In this document: one piece after another, positions 1-12,377 of the stretch
Numbering within the stretch: position 1 is the first letter of the stretch
How the letters are laid out: each line of letters starts with the position of its first letter
Assembly (NCBI RefSeq): GCF_000276665.1
Contig: NW_004955405.1
Coordinates: forward strand, 12,102,830-12,166,829
DNA length: 64,000 nt
Direction of reading: 5' to 3'
Origin: Chinchilla lanigera
Lineage: Eukaryota > Chordata > Mammalia > Rodentia > Chinchillidae
Position numbers and translations under genes: made by a program
Notes under the pieces: model-generated
Databases searched by the model: none
What the model was told of the DNA's origin: nothing
What the model saw: the letters and a program-made list of their open reading frames with translations, nothing else

Positions 1-768
1 GTGTGTTTACCAAGTTCTCCTATGTTGATGTCTCCTGGACTTGTTCTGAGTGGGGTGGAGTTCTGAGATTGTGCTTTAGTCCTTCGTCTTGTCATGTTGA
101 TACCAGATGCAGAAAGCTCAGTCTCTTTCTTCCCTGGCAGCTCAGCAAAGACTGCTAATGTCCCTAGTTTTCCTGGTGGTAAGGCTTGCCCCTCAATCTC
201 TGCTGAGATGCACTGCTTAGTCTGGGGTTTTCTTGCAAATGGTGAAGTGTATTTAGTTCTCCTAGGTGTCAGACGTGGACTGTGATGTCTGCTGATGTCA
301 GTCTGTCTGATCCACTGTCCCCTCACAGTTCATGGCACGTGTATAACTTAGAATTGGGTTGCACTGGTGGTGCAATCCTGGACCAGTGGACCTGTGTCCC
401 CAGGCAGTTCAGGGTACAGGCAAACCCAGACACAAACTGCAGGGTCAACAGTTTGTGGACCGCCTGATTCAGTGTCTCCAGGCAGTTCAGGACACACACA
501 GGAGCTAGATGTGGGCCACACCAACAGTGATCACAGACTGCCCGTGTCTGTGACCTCCAGGATGTTGGTGAGCAAGCAAGGCCCAAACCTAAACCACAGT
601 GTCAGGAGCTCGTGGAGCGCCTGTTCCAGTACCACACTGGGTGCGAGGCATGCGCACAGAGGACCCACAAGTAAACCCTTGTGAGAGCAGTTCACCTTCT
701 GAGTGAAGAAGTCCTGTCTGTACCGGGCTCATGTAGGGCGGAGACTCAGACTGTAATCTACACCAGTA
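1..768 (-). mobile_element. L1 5'UTR, partial (rest of element off the left edge)
   Basis: Bases 1-105 closely resemble 54785-54880, the stretch just upstream of ORF1 in the near-complete L1 later in the window (shared phrases include CCAAGTTCTCCTATG and TGGAGTTCTGAGATTG). The element is therefore on the minus strand, its 5' end is near 768, and its ORF1 should begin just left of position 1. The region is GC- and CpG-richer than what follows. It contains diverged internal repeats: CCAGGCAGTTCAGG occurs at about 401 and again about 79 bases later. Short plus-strand open frames here (94-285, 367-684) are antisense to an untranslated region and are not genes. The exact 5' boundary is uncertain by about 20 bases. 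Confidence 0.75.
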
Positions 769-779
769 AGGATTAACTA

Positions 780-1735
780 AAAAATGTAAGAGATGTTATT
801 TGCAATAGTGCAAAAAGGTAAAGCACTTGCTCATTGAATAAAGTGTGCCCAAGACCTTAGTAGGGAATTATTTAAAAATATCTACTAATGAACATAAAAT
901 AATAGTACATAGAGAAATATGTCATATTTATCATTGGATAAGAAGTTATCATGTGAACTACTTTTATTTCAGATTACTCTATAGATTCAATGCTAAGATA
1001 ATTCTGAAAAATAAGAGACATGTGGTATTGCCTTAGTAGATATTAAAACATAATATAAGGCTATAGTTATACCAATAGCATGGCACTGTTATTCCAACAA
1101 ATAGACCAATAGTAACACAAGAGGAAAATGATTATTTAGCATAAATGTCTCCAGATGGATGAAAAAAAGAAACAGAAGAAAATACAGATGAATAGCTTTA
1201 TGATCTTGGGACATGGAAAGACCTGCTTCATGAGAGAAAACAAAATCTGACAACCTCTGTAGGTAGTATTAATAGACTTGCTTACAGCAAAATCAAAGAT
1301 TTCTGTCAATTGAAGAATATCAGAAAGTTAACAGTTGGGTGACAGACTGGGGAAAAACACTCATAAATAAATTAGTTTATATTTATTTTCTTATTAGAAA
1401 AGCTGAATAAATGCAATAGAAAAATGGGCAAAGGGTATGGCTAATAAATATATGAAAGATTACTAATGTCACTATTCACCAGAAAAATGCAAAGTAATGT
1501 GGAGCTGCAAGCAGCTTAATACCACTGAGCAAAAAAAAACACCCAAACTAGATAAAGATAATATCAACTGCTGATGCAGATAAAGAAAAACTAGAACCTT
1601 ATGCACTCCTTGTGAATTGTAAATTGAAGATGCCATATTGGGAAGCAGTGTGGCAAAAATATGAACTTAAGGCTTCTTATACATATTGACAAATTGTTTT
1701 CACAGAAGTATAGTGATTTATGTACTTTTTTATTT
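780..1735 (+). mobile_element. Ancient L1 fragment (end of ORF2 and 3' part)
   Basis: Plus-strand translation is heavily interrupted but recalls the distal part of L1 ORF2 around 985-1110: a run resembling the 'YxAT/I...WYW.Q' region, then a QIDQ-like motif. The following A-rich stretch (1140-1735) resembles the old L1 tail. There is no long open frame. It is much more diverged than the L1 copies at 46-55 kb and has the opposite orientation to the L1 ending at 768, so it is a separate older insertion. Boundaries are approximate. Confidence 0.55.
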
Positions 1736-3149
1736 TAAAAATAAAAGGAGGAAAACATTAACAGACAGACAACCTTTTACAAAATAGGAAAAGAACAGTA
1801 CAGACAATACAGAGTTATGTACTATTCTTTCAGCTATTCAATATCATGTTTTAAATTTATTAAAATTATAGTGTTATATTCAATAAATTTTTTAAATTAA
1901 TGGAAAAGCTGACTACAATTAATGTATTGCTCTTCTGTAAGTTACCTACTTTGCTCATGTATCTTTTGAGAATATATTGTTTTCTTCATATTGATTTATA
2001 TAAACTTTAATATAAAATTATTTTTATTTTGTATATTTCAGTAATATTATTTATTTGTGTTTATCAATTGTGCTGCAGTTACAAATAACCCTTAGTTATC
2101 AGTTATATGTTGTCTGCTTCTTGGTGTTTGCTCTTTTGACACTGATTAGAATATACTCATATGTACTAATCATTTTAGGATCCCAACTCAGGGAGAAGCC
2201 CCATTCTGGGATATGCTTGCTTTATGTGAAGGGTAAAAATCAAGAGAACTGGTGGAAATATATAATCTTCTAACATTTCTTATCCTTCCTGCCGTTGTCA
2301 CTTGTGCTCATATATCATTAGCTGAAGCAAGTAAGGGAAATATACTACACTTACAAGGATGCACAGCAAGTCATATGGCAATAGGTGGCAATGGATAATC
2401 CTCTCACTGGGAATGGAGTGATGAATGATCATGAACAATAATATAATCTACTATAGAGCTTATTTGCAGGTGACTAATTTTGTAAAGAGAATTCAGTCTT
2501 GATTTCTACCCTGCAATGATACAACAATGGGATAAGAGTGTCTTGGGGGAAGGCTAATTTAACAATAAGAATTATCCCTGGGAAAGTATCCTGTTATAAG
2601 TTTTGGAGGTTACAGCCTGCGGCTGACTTGGGTGGTTTAATGGAAACAGGAAATGTGGTGAACCTGCCGGTTTGCCTCTGGAGACTGGCAAGGTGAGTGG
2701 GCTGCCTGTACTGGTATAGGCTATTAATAATATCTGAAAGAAGGAGGTAGGGTTCCACAGCCAAGAAGGAGTTCAGAGGCTGAAAGCGTTTACCAATTTT
2801 GAGAGACGTATCTGTAGTATTTCAGGAGACATTGCTTTGTGAGAAATTTTGCCTATACAAACTAGAAAGTCAAGTGAGGCATATTGTGGTACAGGATTAA
2901 ACAAACAAAGAAACAAAACAGTAAGTATGGCCTCAAGATAGAAGCAATTCCCTTTTCTGTCCTCGACACCACTTCTGATTAAGAAAGTTCTTTTACTGTG
3001 TGAATCTAACCTCTTTGCAACACCCTTACATTCTCATTCTACCACTCCCAAAGCAGTTGTGGCAAAAAATAGCACCATCTTCAGTTCTAAATCTGCTCCA
3101 TACACAAATCCTTGGTATTGGGGGGATTATTTATTTCAGAGTTTAAAAA
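1736..3149. other. Unrecognised AT-rich sequence
   Basis: I see no confident repeat or gene. A 72-codon plus-strand frame (2055-2273) has no recognisable domain. A strong splice-donor-like string, CAAGGTGAGT, sits at about 2689-2698, but no convincing acceptor or coding exon accompanies it. Confidence 0.4.
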
Positions 3150-3574
3150 ATCAATTCACATGTCAGATCTGTGCCCAGTGCTGGGTCAGGGGGGTGACTA
3201 CAACCTCTCCCCTCATGAGAAGAGATGAGCACAGGCAAGTGATAGTTACTACAGGAGAGTCCAGAGCAAAGACATATTCTTTCTGCCGGAAGAGGGTGGG
3301 CCGGGTAAAGTTTTACAGAAAAAGAGACATTTGAACTGGATTTTAATGATAAGGAAATGTTTCCTTCCCGCTGAGAGAATATACGTGAAGCTCTGGAGAG
3401 GAAGAAACAAGAAAACAGAAAACAGCTCTATGTCGCCCAAGTAGCAAGAGCCTGGGAGGGGATGGAGTAAGATGAGTCTGTACAGGTAGACTGAGGCCAT
3501 GACCGACAGCATGGACTTTTAGTTTTTAAGCAATGGGGAGATACTTAAAGCTTTTTATAATATACACGTAGTAG
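3150..3574 (-). mobile_element. L2 LINE fragment, first part
   Basis: The plus strand reads as the antisense of an L2 (CR1-clade) 3' region, including the segment around 3420-3560 that in L2 precedes the ID insertion point. Homology resumes at 3690 after the SINE, so 3150-4060 was one L2 before the ID element landed. It is ancient, heavily substituted and has no coding capacity. The identification rests on remembered family sequence. Confidence 0.6.
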
Positions 3575-3673
3575 TGGGGCTGGGGATTTAGCTCAGTGGC
3601 ACAGTGCTTGCCTGGCAAGTGCAAGGTCGTGAGTGTGTTTCCTGATACCAGAAACAAACAAGCAAACAAACAA
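3575..3673 (+). mobile_element. ID-type SINE (tRNA-Ala derived)
   Basis: It starts GGGGCTGGGGATTTAGCTCA, which contains an RNA polymerase III A-box-like sequence, and continues into a tRNA-like body and an (AAAC)n tail. The target-site duplication is AATATACACGTAGTAG (3559-3574) against AATATACATGTAATAG (3674-3689), two mismatches. It inserted into an L2. A minus-strand open frame over it is not a gene. Confidence 0.9.
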
Positions 3674-3689
3674 AATATACATGTAATAG

Positions 3690-4060
3690 CAAAATACAAA
3701 GGTCTGTGTTTTAGAAGACAGTGACTGACAACTCGAAGATGGGTTAGAGAAATGACTGTGAAAATTGTGCAGCCAGTGGGAGGCTAAGACCATAGACCAG
3801 AGGAAGCTTAATAGAGGTCCCAAGGCAGCCAGTAACAGTGTAGGGAGAAAGGAGGGAGGAGACTCAGGGGCTATTTTGGAGATGGGGTTGCCACAGCTGG
3901 ACAGTCGGGATATGGGGGTAAGGGGGAGTCAGCAAAGGTGGAGGATGCTGACCTGAGTGGAAGTAGGAGAGATCACTGAAGAACGGCAACTGGAAGAAAG
4001 GGAGGGGCTTATGGGGATGATGATCTCATTGGCACAGAAGAAATCCTGTCACAAGTTGTG
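3690..4060 (-). mobile_element. L2 LINE fragment, second part
   Basis: This continues the L2 antisense sequence broken by the ID SINE. The run with TAAGACCATAGACCAGAGG and the purine-rich text to about 3960 follow the same order as other L2 copies in the window, for example 17210-17700. Non-coding and old. The right edge is soft. Confidence 0.55.
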
Positions 4061-5639
4061 TGGGCTAGAACATTAAGCACCCAACAGTTTTCCAGTGTTA
4101 TTATTTTTCCACCTATTGGTTGGATTTCAAGGTGGACTGAAGTTATATTGACAGCAGAACATTTATGTTGAACTTGTAGTGGAGATGTGGATACAGAGGC
4201 CCATGGACAGATTTCAGCTGCAGTTGTTCCCTTATTACATCCCCAGAGCTGCCCATCTCCTGGCCTCTACTGTAGTGACAGTGTTGTGTTCTTTAAGGAG
4301 CACTTAGGTGGCTTAGTGTCCCGGTGGCCCTGGCCTAGGTACACTTCTGGAACAGCAAAGCCCGTCGCACCTCCCTCCTGACAGCAGCTGCATGTCCCTT
4401 CGCCTCTTTCTCAGCTTTTCCTCGGCGGCTGCTCTGTATGCAGAGGGATAGCGAGCACTGGAGGCAGGTGTTGTTGCTGACTGCAAGGAGAGCAAACGGA
4501 ACTTGTCTCGACTTCTGTTTGTGCTGGCAGCTAAAGTTGTTAATGCACTCTGTGCTCCAATTAAAATTAGAGTTTCCCAGGTCTTTGGTGAAATTTTTCT
4601 TAGGAATAAACATGAGTAGATTGAGATGGAACTGACAGGTTTTGTTAGTTGTTGCTGATCTCTGACTTTCTTCCCTCTAGGATTTGGATTAGAAAACTAA
4701 GCATAGTTTACAAATTCAAATCAGAGAATAATTTCATTGTCCTTAGTGTCCCTTTTCTTTGTTTCTTGGAAGTTTCTTGTAAGAAGCCTGGTCTCTGTTA
4801 GGCTTTCCCCTACAAAGAGTGAATTCTGACATACTAGCAGAGTCTGCACATTGTTCAGGCTCAAGAAAAAAGTAGGAGGGGGGAAAGGATGATGGCAAAA
4901 ACAGAGGAGAAGATCATGAGAGCCTAAGGGTATATGAGGTAGAATAAGAGCCATGGGAAAATCCATGCTGGCTCTGGTTAAAAAGGGGTGGAAGCAGATT
5001 TACTTTAAGCTTTAGGGATTCTTATTTGGAAGGTCTCCGTCCAAGTTCCTGGGAGGCATGCTGGCAAAATGTTGCCATGAAAATATATATTCTCAAAAAC
5101 TTTGTGTATATTCACTCTCAGATTGTATAAGCTGTAGGCTCCACAAAACCTGAATCTGCTCTAATTTATGGCCCCCTAAAAAGAAAAAGAACAAAACACA
5201 TAAGAGGTAGGAGCTCTTTGTGCTCCCTGTGTGGTGTGAGTTCATTTTATCTAGCTCATTGACACCCTACAATTTTAAATGCAGCTATTTTCAAAGCAAA
5301 GAAAGTTTGGGTGCTGGATGTAGAGCAGCAGGTGGGACACAGATTTTACCTGGTTAGTTTGATTCAGTAATTTGCATAATTCCAGGTAAACAAATGATGA
5401 GAGTCATGACTAATAGTCATTGTGATCCTGCCTTAATTATTTCGAGCCAAAAGAAATGGTAATAAGTCATTTGATGCTAGAATTTTAAAGCCTGCTTTGT
5501 TTGGGTCATATGTGTGAGCTTTAAAAGTAGTCACCACAACATGTAAAGCTCTACTTAGAGAAAGAAAAAAAGAAAAGGCAACGATGTGACCATCAATGCA
5601 AAAACATATCAAGTGCCAACATAAAACAGATGAAAACAG
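4061..5639. other. Single-copy sequence with a CpG-retaining patch
   Basis: No repeat or gene recognised. From about 4310 to 4535 CpG dinucleotides are unusually frequent for this AT-rich window (CCGG, CGTCGC, TTCGCC, CTCGGCGG, AGCGAG, ACGG, CTCGAC). That could mean constraint, a hypomethylated regulatory element, or a decayed GC-rich repeat. The antisense frames 4313-4495 and 4335-4613 show no known domain. The rest of the span is ordinary. Confidence 0.35.
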
Positions 5640-6620
5640 GCAACAAGCCCAGTGCTTGTGGGATTTTGGGCTCTAGCTCCGTCATTCAGAATTGGCCCTG
5701 AAGCGTCATTTTCCAGAGGCATCACCAGGATGACCATGTCTCCGTAGCCTCTCCAGCACTGTCAGTTCTCTTCTGTTTATTATTAATTTGTCATGTGGTT
5801 TCCAAGCATTTTAACATAGCTTTTTTTTGCAGCACATTTCCGTCCACTACAAGCTCTGCAGACCCCTCCTGAGATATGATGTCAGCTTTATCAGCCCGGT
5901 CTTGCCATGGGTGACACTGAACTGGAGGAGATGAAGCTTGCCTCAGTTTTCACATTCAATCAATACCTGAGATAAAGCTCAGCAGTGGTGGGTAAACTTG
6001 GTAATCTTATCCCTGGTTAGTGGGGCATTCTCTTTCCGTGAATTTCTACAGTGTGTATATATTTTTTAAACAAACAAGTTATTTTTAAATTAAAAAAAAA
6101 AGCAGGGGAAAATGTGTTCTTATGTTTGGTGCTTTAAGTCCCTAAAAGGCTCACCAGGGTTATTTGTTGGTGGTAAAATGCAAGTGCCTTGTTACGGAAT
6201 GAGATCAATAAGTGGTGTGCTCTAGGCTTAGTGCTGAACTCAAAGGAGATTGCTCTGCCTCCACAGAGGATTCTTCTCCATTTAGAAGCAAGCTGCCACG
6301 TTCCCATGCAGGTCTGAGGCTGAATTATGCTACTGGAACAGATGTGCTGCCCCTGTAGCTTTGACTCTTTACAACCTCTTTTTTGTGATCAATACTGACA
6401 TCATGGTACTGGGCAGTTCAGTAATGGTAGTCCTGGGGCTTATTCCGTCTGGAGACATCTGCTCTTGTTGCTTGTATTGCTTAGGTCTGGCGTTGCTATA
6501 AACGTGCTGTTTATTTGCATGGACGGGGCTACCGAAGCTCATCCTTCATCTGGATCATGAATATGGAGTGAAAGAGTCAGGTTTCAGTTAATTCTGATGG
6601 TTCCAGAATTTCTGAATTGC
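5640..6620. other. Single-copy, possibly conserved non-coding block
   Basis: I recognise no repeat. A polypyrimidine-AG acceptor-like string ends at about 5831 and is followed by a frame without stops to about 5932, but there is no donor that would make a convincing exon. CpGs persist around 6445-6540. Candidate regulatory or non-coding RNA sequence only. Confidence 0.3.
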
Positions 6621-9054
6621 AACTGGCTGAGTGAGGGAGGATGTCTGGGCTCATTTTCTGTGTAGAGTATAAGGAAGTCTATGCTGTGAGGCTATATGAA
6701 CATCTGCAAAATGGGCTCTTTATGTTTTTTAAAAAACGTGCACTGTAGTGGAACAGAAGCATAATATAACCCATTAACATTAGTGTCAGCATAACAGCCT
6801 CTGAATTGCATATTGGTGGGAAAATATTGATAGCAAAGTATAAACAACTGCAAATGGGAAAGACAATAAAACTCTCTTCATAGAACCCGTAATTTACAAT
6901 TAAATTGGCTACATTGAAATGATATAAAGTAGAGGGAATTTAAATTCTTGTACTTTCCCTTTGACCTATAGGAGGGTGAAAACAAAAAAGAAAAAGGTTA
7001 AGTGATATTGGTGGATTGTGCGCCCAGTGGATGGCTGATTACAGTACAAATAATATTGTTACTCATAGTTTGATTTTGTGAAATTTTCAGAGGTTAACAT
7101 TCCATGCACCCTAATTTAACAGTTTGCTGATAGCAATAAGACATTTTGTTGGCAAATCCATACTAGCCCATGAGGGACTTTCCAAATGAAGGAGAATTTT
7201 CTCACAGACATACAGCCATGTTGATGAAGAATGTCCAGCTTAGTCTAGTGAATTTTCACTCTCTTATAGACTGCCTGGCTTTAGTTTTGTCTTCTACACG
7301 TTAGCAAAATAGACCAAAATCATAATTTTCCATTTTACTGAGTCACGTCTATGTCATGTAATAAGGTAAAAGTGGATGGATTGCTAGTCTGGGTCTTAAA
7401 AATAGTCATCTTCAGATTGAGCTCTGTGTGTGTGTGTGTGTGTGATTATCTTATAAACAAAATAGTACCATAATGTTCATTATTTTAGGGTTGAAAATGA
7501 GAGGGGTGCTGGAAAGAGGGAAGAAAGAGGAGGCTCCTTCTAGGTCTGATGCTCGGGTTGTAACATTAACCAGCTACAGACTTGGGACAGCCAAGTGGGA
7601 CCATGGGAAAACCAGGACTCTGAAGGCAGATTTGTAGTGGAGTACTACCATTGCACCATAAGGGTAATTTTTTTCTTCCCTTGAATACCAGTGGTGGAAG
7701 AATCAATTTCTATATCTGAGCCTTGATTTCAATGAGACATGACTAGATCCAGTTCAGAAAGAAACTATGACTTGCCTTTTAGACCCCAGGTGACTGTTCT
7801 CTTCCTGTGGCTGGGGTGGAATGGCTGAGGCTGAGAACTCCTTCTGACCTGGGGTCCTGGTCTGTGGGTATATATTTCAGAAATAGCTGCTTGCATTGCA
7901 GTTGAAAGCATTGTGTTATTAGCAATCTATAATGCCCACAGGCCCCTTGTGAATCCTTAATAGCTGTGGAAGGGGAGAGTTAGTGGTTGTAGGTGAAAGA
8001 AAATTTTTGTGATCTATCTTTGGTGGCATGGAGTAGTGGTACAATCCATCCCTGCTGTCGAGTGTTCTCAGGCATGGTTACTAGATGACTGTGACATTTT
8101 GGGGGAGAAGTTTCCTCTATCTGTACCCCAAGAAAACACTGCCATATTTATGACAGCAGTATGTGCTTTGCTCCCTGGAGGTTTCTGGCCTGCCTGTTCA
8201 CTGTGATGTCAGAAGCCAACATCAGCAGCCACAGTGAATGAAATAGAACAGATTTTTAGTTTCCTCCTTGGAAAGCACAAGTCCACAGGATTTGTTGCTT
8301 ATCATAGGAAGACATTCTTAAGATACTAAGCAGAGGATTCAAAGTCATTTCAACTGTGTGTTCTAGGAGAAATGGCCTATTTCAAACTCCAAGCTGTGAG
8401 GCACAGCATTTAAGATAGGCCCATGTGTGGGACAGGCTTCCATTAATAGTTGTGCTCACTATGGGCTATTTCACATATAAAACTATTGTGGAATAGGCTC
8501 AGCTCCTTATATGCTAGTAGTGATGTCTACATTTTCTTTCTCAGTGATCCTTGTAGTATCAGACTGAAGCTGAGGACATCAAGGTTCCTAAGTAATCCCC
8601 ATGACACTGGACATTTCACTTGTCCTTTTGAGAGAACCTTATAGTGTTTCCCTCACCTCATCATATGAATATTCCTTACAGAAGGGAGCTTAAGAGAAAG
8701 AGAGGCAACATGGTGAGATTATATTTGGAAAAGAATCAGCTTTGTGCACTTTCTTTCTGCTCTTTATGGTATTTAACAATCTTTCAATCAATTTGAACTA
8801 TTCTCCTCCAGGAGATTTAGGATTGTGACAGTAGGAAGGCAAAGAGAAAAAAAAATAGCCACTGTTGTGTTTATAAAATTCCAAATTATCCTTGAAGTCT
8901 TCATGAGAAACAATGGTCAGAAAAGCCCAAAATTTCTGTTTTCAGGAGCCAATTTCTGAAAAAGCTAAGAAGCATCTTTAAAGCATATTTAAATCCTGAA
9001 GGAAAGATCCTGAAGAAAGCTTGACATATGGTGAACCAGAACTATTGATAAGAA
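6621..9054. other. Unrecognised single-copy stretch
   Basis: No gene or confident repeat seen apart from the TG run noted separately. Short frames at 8009-8206 and 8450-8644 show no recognisable motif and look like chance. Confidence 0.35.
7425..7444. repeat. (TG)n microsatellite, about 10 units
   Basis: An uninterrupted TG dinucleotide run. Confidence 0.95.
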
Positions 9055-9165
9055 CCCTAGCAAAACAGAATCATTTGGTAGGGCTTATAGTGCTGATACT
9101 TGGGCTTGGCCCTAGGCCAACTGGATCACAGTCTCTCAGGAAGGTCGCTGGACTTTGGTACTTAA
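9055..9165 (+). mobile_element. MER5A-like hAT fossil (tentative)
   Basis: CAGAATCATTTGGTAGGGC at about 9067 recalls the MER5 core found in clearer copies at 21795, 28365 and 45050. MER5A is a non-autonomous hAT-Charlie DNA transposon. Only part is recognisable. Confidence 0.4.
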
Positions 9166-9208
9166 AACAAAAACTGAATGAAACCCACTTAAAACAAAAA
9201 CTGAATGT
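9160..9208. repeat. Two-copy tandem duplication, 28-bp period
   Basis: ACTTAAAACAAAAACTGAATG occurs at about 9160 and again 28 bases later. It creates the repeated LKQKLN in a 98-codon open frame (9021-9317), which has no recognisable domain and is probably chance. Confidence 0.8.
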
Positions 9209-9319
9209 GCACCAAGAGCTGAAAACAAATAAAGCTGGGAAAACCCATGACCATTCTGATCTGGAAGCTGAGAGAGAGAAGAGACAAGATGTACCTCTGA
9301 AGGTCTTTGGAGACTGAAA

Positions 9320-10059
9320 TTAGAAGAGATCAGAATGACTCTCATGAGAAGGATCAGTTTTCCCCTGAAAAACTGTCCCATTCCATCTCCTACTAACATC
9401 TGCAATTTTGTATGTTTTTAGGCCAATGGTGCTATCATTTGCATTACTGTGAGGAGTCATGTTGGTCACATTCCTCATTCTCTGGGGAGGATATTCCACA
9501 GTCTAGTGTTTGTAGGTCATCTAGAATTGAACAGCAGAAGTGGAATCTATGCCTGGACATTGCTGTGTCCTATCCAAACCGAGCTAGTGAACATGCTCAT
9601 CTTTAATGGGTCTGAAACAGAGGGAGGGTGCTCTTAACACTTTGCTGTCTGGTAAGGTTATGCAAAAGGCAGTATAACTCGAATTTGACAGGTTGGAGAG
9701 ATTTGAGTTGAGAGTCATTTTTTTGTTATATGAAGAAGGCGTATTTCAACAAAATCAAATGATGGGCACTAGGTTTACTTTAGAAAGGAAATGAATTGCA
9801 TGAGCACAGCCTCCCCTAATGAGGGGTTATCATGGTGATTTTGAAACAATACTTGAAGTACCTGGATGTATATATTAGGGTTTAACTCTCTAGTTGGGTG
9901 AAGTTGAGGTGTTCTTTTTACAGGAACGTTTAAAATTATAACCAGTAGGATTGGATGCAAAGGGAGAAAACACAAATGAAGATTCTGGCAACAATTTCGC
10001 TTCCACCATCAAGTTTTAACTGGTGGGACAGCTTTTTATTTTTAATGTGCTAAAATGGC
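9320..10059. other. Unrecognised sequence
   Basis: No supported gene. The frames at 9412-9637 overlap each other in two reading frames and match nothing I know. Confidence 0.35.
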
Positions 10060-10151
10060 TTTTTTTTTTTTCCTCCAGTACCGGAAACCGAACTCACGAC
10101 CTTGCGCTTGCCAGGCAGGCGCTTTTGCTGCTGAGCTAAATCCCCAGCCCC
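10060..10151 (-). mobile_element. ID-type SINE, young-looking
   Basis: This is the reverse complement of the ID consensus seen throughout the window, with a poly-T (tail) at 10061-10071 and the 5' end at 10151. The target-site duplication TAAAATGGCTTTT flanks it (from about 10051 and at 10152-10164). It is close to the copies at 47439 and 54078, which suggests one active subfamily. Confidence 0.92.
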
Positions 10152-10164
10152 TAAAATGGCTTTT

Positions 10165-11289
10165 AAGGGTAAATTCCAAAGACAGCTTTTACTGTGGACA
10201 TTAAGTTTCCAAAAAATTTATAATAACAAAAAGTTTAGAAAGATTATAATAGGCATACTTGCATGATTTTAATATTAATCAGGTGCTAAAATATATCAAG
10301 ATGTACCTTTTATATGAAATACATCTAAAGAAAGGAAACCTCACAAAGGGTAAAGTGGGGATTATTGAATCTTCCTCAGTGTCCATGTATCGCTATTGTG
10401 AATAGAAGTGTTCCCAGCCAGAGCAGGTGATTTGAGTTTTACAGAAAGAGCCCTTAGGAATGTCACAAGTGTAGCGATGCTGAACACAGAGTCGAATTCT
10501 CTGTACCTTGTGCCAACTTAGTGACCATTGAAATCAGCAGCACTGTGTCATACAAAGCACTGCTGGATCAGTTCCTTATTGGAATCAAATTATGCCATTA
10601 TGAGAAATCATCGTATTTAATGTGAGCATAATTATTTTTATTGTGACTAGTAACAACCATAATGCAAGTGACAGAGCATGTTAAGGAGCTGGCTAGCTTG
10701 GAAATCGATCTGGGAGTTCTCTGCTGTTCACTTTGCTTGTGCCTGGGCTTCCTCAGCTACATGCAAGACAGCATTTGAATGCTTATCACAGAATTTTGGC
10801 AGAACAGCCAACGAAAAGCGGTATAAATCACTGAGTAGACTAATCCACCGATGAGTATAGTGTTCCCATGGTCCAGTCACCTTCCAACCACATGAGGCTT
10901 TTGGGCGACACCCTAGATCTAAACCATAATACTGTTCTTATGTGTGATATTCTACTACTTGTTTGAGTTAAGGTGTAGTATTCCAGAGATCTTTGTTTAA
11001 ATGAAAGTGTGTCATACATTGTCAAATTGCGTTATCTTAGCTTACCAAGGGCTCATGTATGAGCCACTGTTATTCCCCTGCCACTAATAGCTTCAAAGAA
11101 AGTCTTTTCCAACCTGCTGCCTTAGTTTTGTCTATTCTTAATGGGTCCTGATCAAAGCAGACCATACACTTAGCCTCAGAATGACACGAGGGGCTCAGGA
11201 TAATTTTTAATGTCATACCCTTAAATTTTAGGCTACCTTCACTTCTTCTTTGCAGTTTTGTGTCCATGAAGCCACAATCTTAGTCATTC
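10165..11289. other. Unrecognised single-copy stretch
   Basis: No gene or confident repeat. 10380-10830 has balanced composition and retains some CpGs (TATCGC, TAGCGA, GAGTCGAATT, ATCGAT), so it could be conserved non-coding DNA. Frames 10840-11025 and 11070-11267 (minus) show no domain. Confidence 0.3.
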
Positions 11290-11720
11290 ATCACACACTG
11301 GTTGAGTTGGTTCTCTTGTTCCTAGCACAGTGACAAGTGTTATGTATAAGAAGATTAATTAGAAATGTCTTATGAGTTTTCATCTTTAATGAGTTTATAG
11401 TCCGATATGTAAATATAACAGTTAACTCAGAAGGGCATAGTGGTACAACTGAGAAAGGCTCTGGATGTTATGGGAGGGCATGAGGTGAACCCCTAAACCA
11501 GATGGGGGTATCAGGGAACACTTACAGAGGAAGTGGAGCATTAATAGGGTTTCAAATGACCAAAGGAATTGTCCAGCAGCGCTGCAGGGGGAAGTGGTGA
11601 AGGGCTTCCTCAGCAGGGATTTGCATAGATGAGAAAAGAGAAGGGCAAGAGCACCATGTATTCAGAGAATCCCAAGTGTGGCCACAGCTGGTGAATTTTA
11701 CAGACATGTAAGTTGACCAC
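11290..11720 (-). mobile_element. L2 LINE 3' fragment
   Basis: Antisense L2 signature in the usual order: an AGCACAGTGACAAGTGTT-type segment near 11325, a 'gagtttatagtc' segment near 11390, and GAAGGGCAAGAGCACCATGT near 11640. The same order recurs at 16085-16500. Ancient and non-coding. Confidence 0.65.
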
Positions 11721-12052
11721 CACTTTTAGAACTGGAAATGGGACAGAGTAACACTTCTTTTAAGAAGCCACCTACAGGCCATTTCCTAATGCCAATACTG
11801 TGGAGTTCAAGGTTGCCGCTTTTTTGAGAACCTTTACGTGTGGCATCTTGTTATGCCACAAAGGTGAATTACTGGTGGTGACTTGCAGGTGAGAGAGAGT
11901 GGGGAAGAGGCCCTCATTACTTCTAGAGAAAGCAAGAGAGGCTGGGTTCTGGAGAGCACAAGAGCATGGAGCACTCAGTGGGATGACAGTTTCAAACATT
12001 TGGTAGTCAGGCTCCCATTGACTGTCTTGGAGTCTTCCTTTTTCCTTACCAT
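11721..12052. other. Unrecognised sequence upstream of a B1
   Basis: A 106-codon minus-strand frame (11772-12092) runs through here into the B1 element. It shows no recognisable domain. I do not call it a gene. Confidence 0.35.
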
Positions 12053-12210
12053 GGCTCTTTTTCTTTGATTTTGTGCGACAGGGTCTCTCCATGCAGTTCA
12101 GGCTGGTCTTGAACTCACTATGTAGCCCAGGCTGGCCTCAAACTCTCAGCTATCCTCCTGCCTCAGCCTCTTGAGTGTCAGGATTACAGGCATGTGCCAG
12201 CACACCTGGC
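12053..12210 (-). mobile_element. B1 SINE (7SL-derived)
   Basis: The reverse complement carries the 7SL-derived B1 body, including 'cctcagcctcttgagtgtcaggattacaggcatg' in two adjacent pieces and GACAGGGTCTC at the tail end. The internal near-duplication (CAGGCTGG...CAGGCTGG) is typical of B1 monomers. The target-site duplication TCCTTACCAT occurs at 12043-12052 and 12211-12220. Confidence 0.92.
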
Positions 12211-12377
12211 TCCTTACCATATTTTAGCTAATCCTTCAGTCAAATAGTAACCAAATGTATTTTAAACAAAAAATAAGCTGACATATATTTCTGTCAAAAC
12301 AAGAATCATCTCTTCATAGATTTTGGGAGTTGAAAAGTAAGCTTTTCTTATTTTAAAATTTCTTAATTTTCTCTGAG

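Noticed and set aside
2580..2700. Strong splice-donor-like CAAGGTGAGT
   Set aside because: No paired acceptor or coding potential; such strings occur by chance.
3575..3673. tRNA-Ala-like gene
   Set aside because: It is an ID SINE with A-rich tail and target duplication. The same applies to all other tRNA-like stretches here.
5819..5932. Acceptor-like tract followed by an open frame
   Set aside because: No donor, no start context and no recognisable protein; insufficient for an exon.
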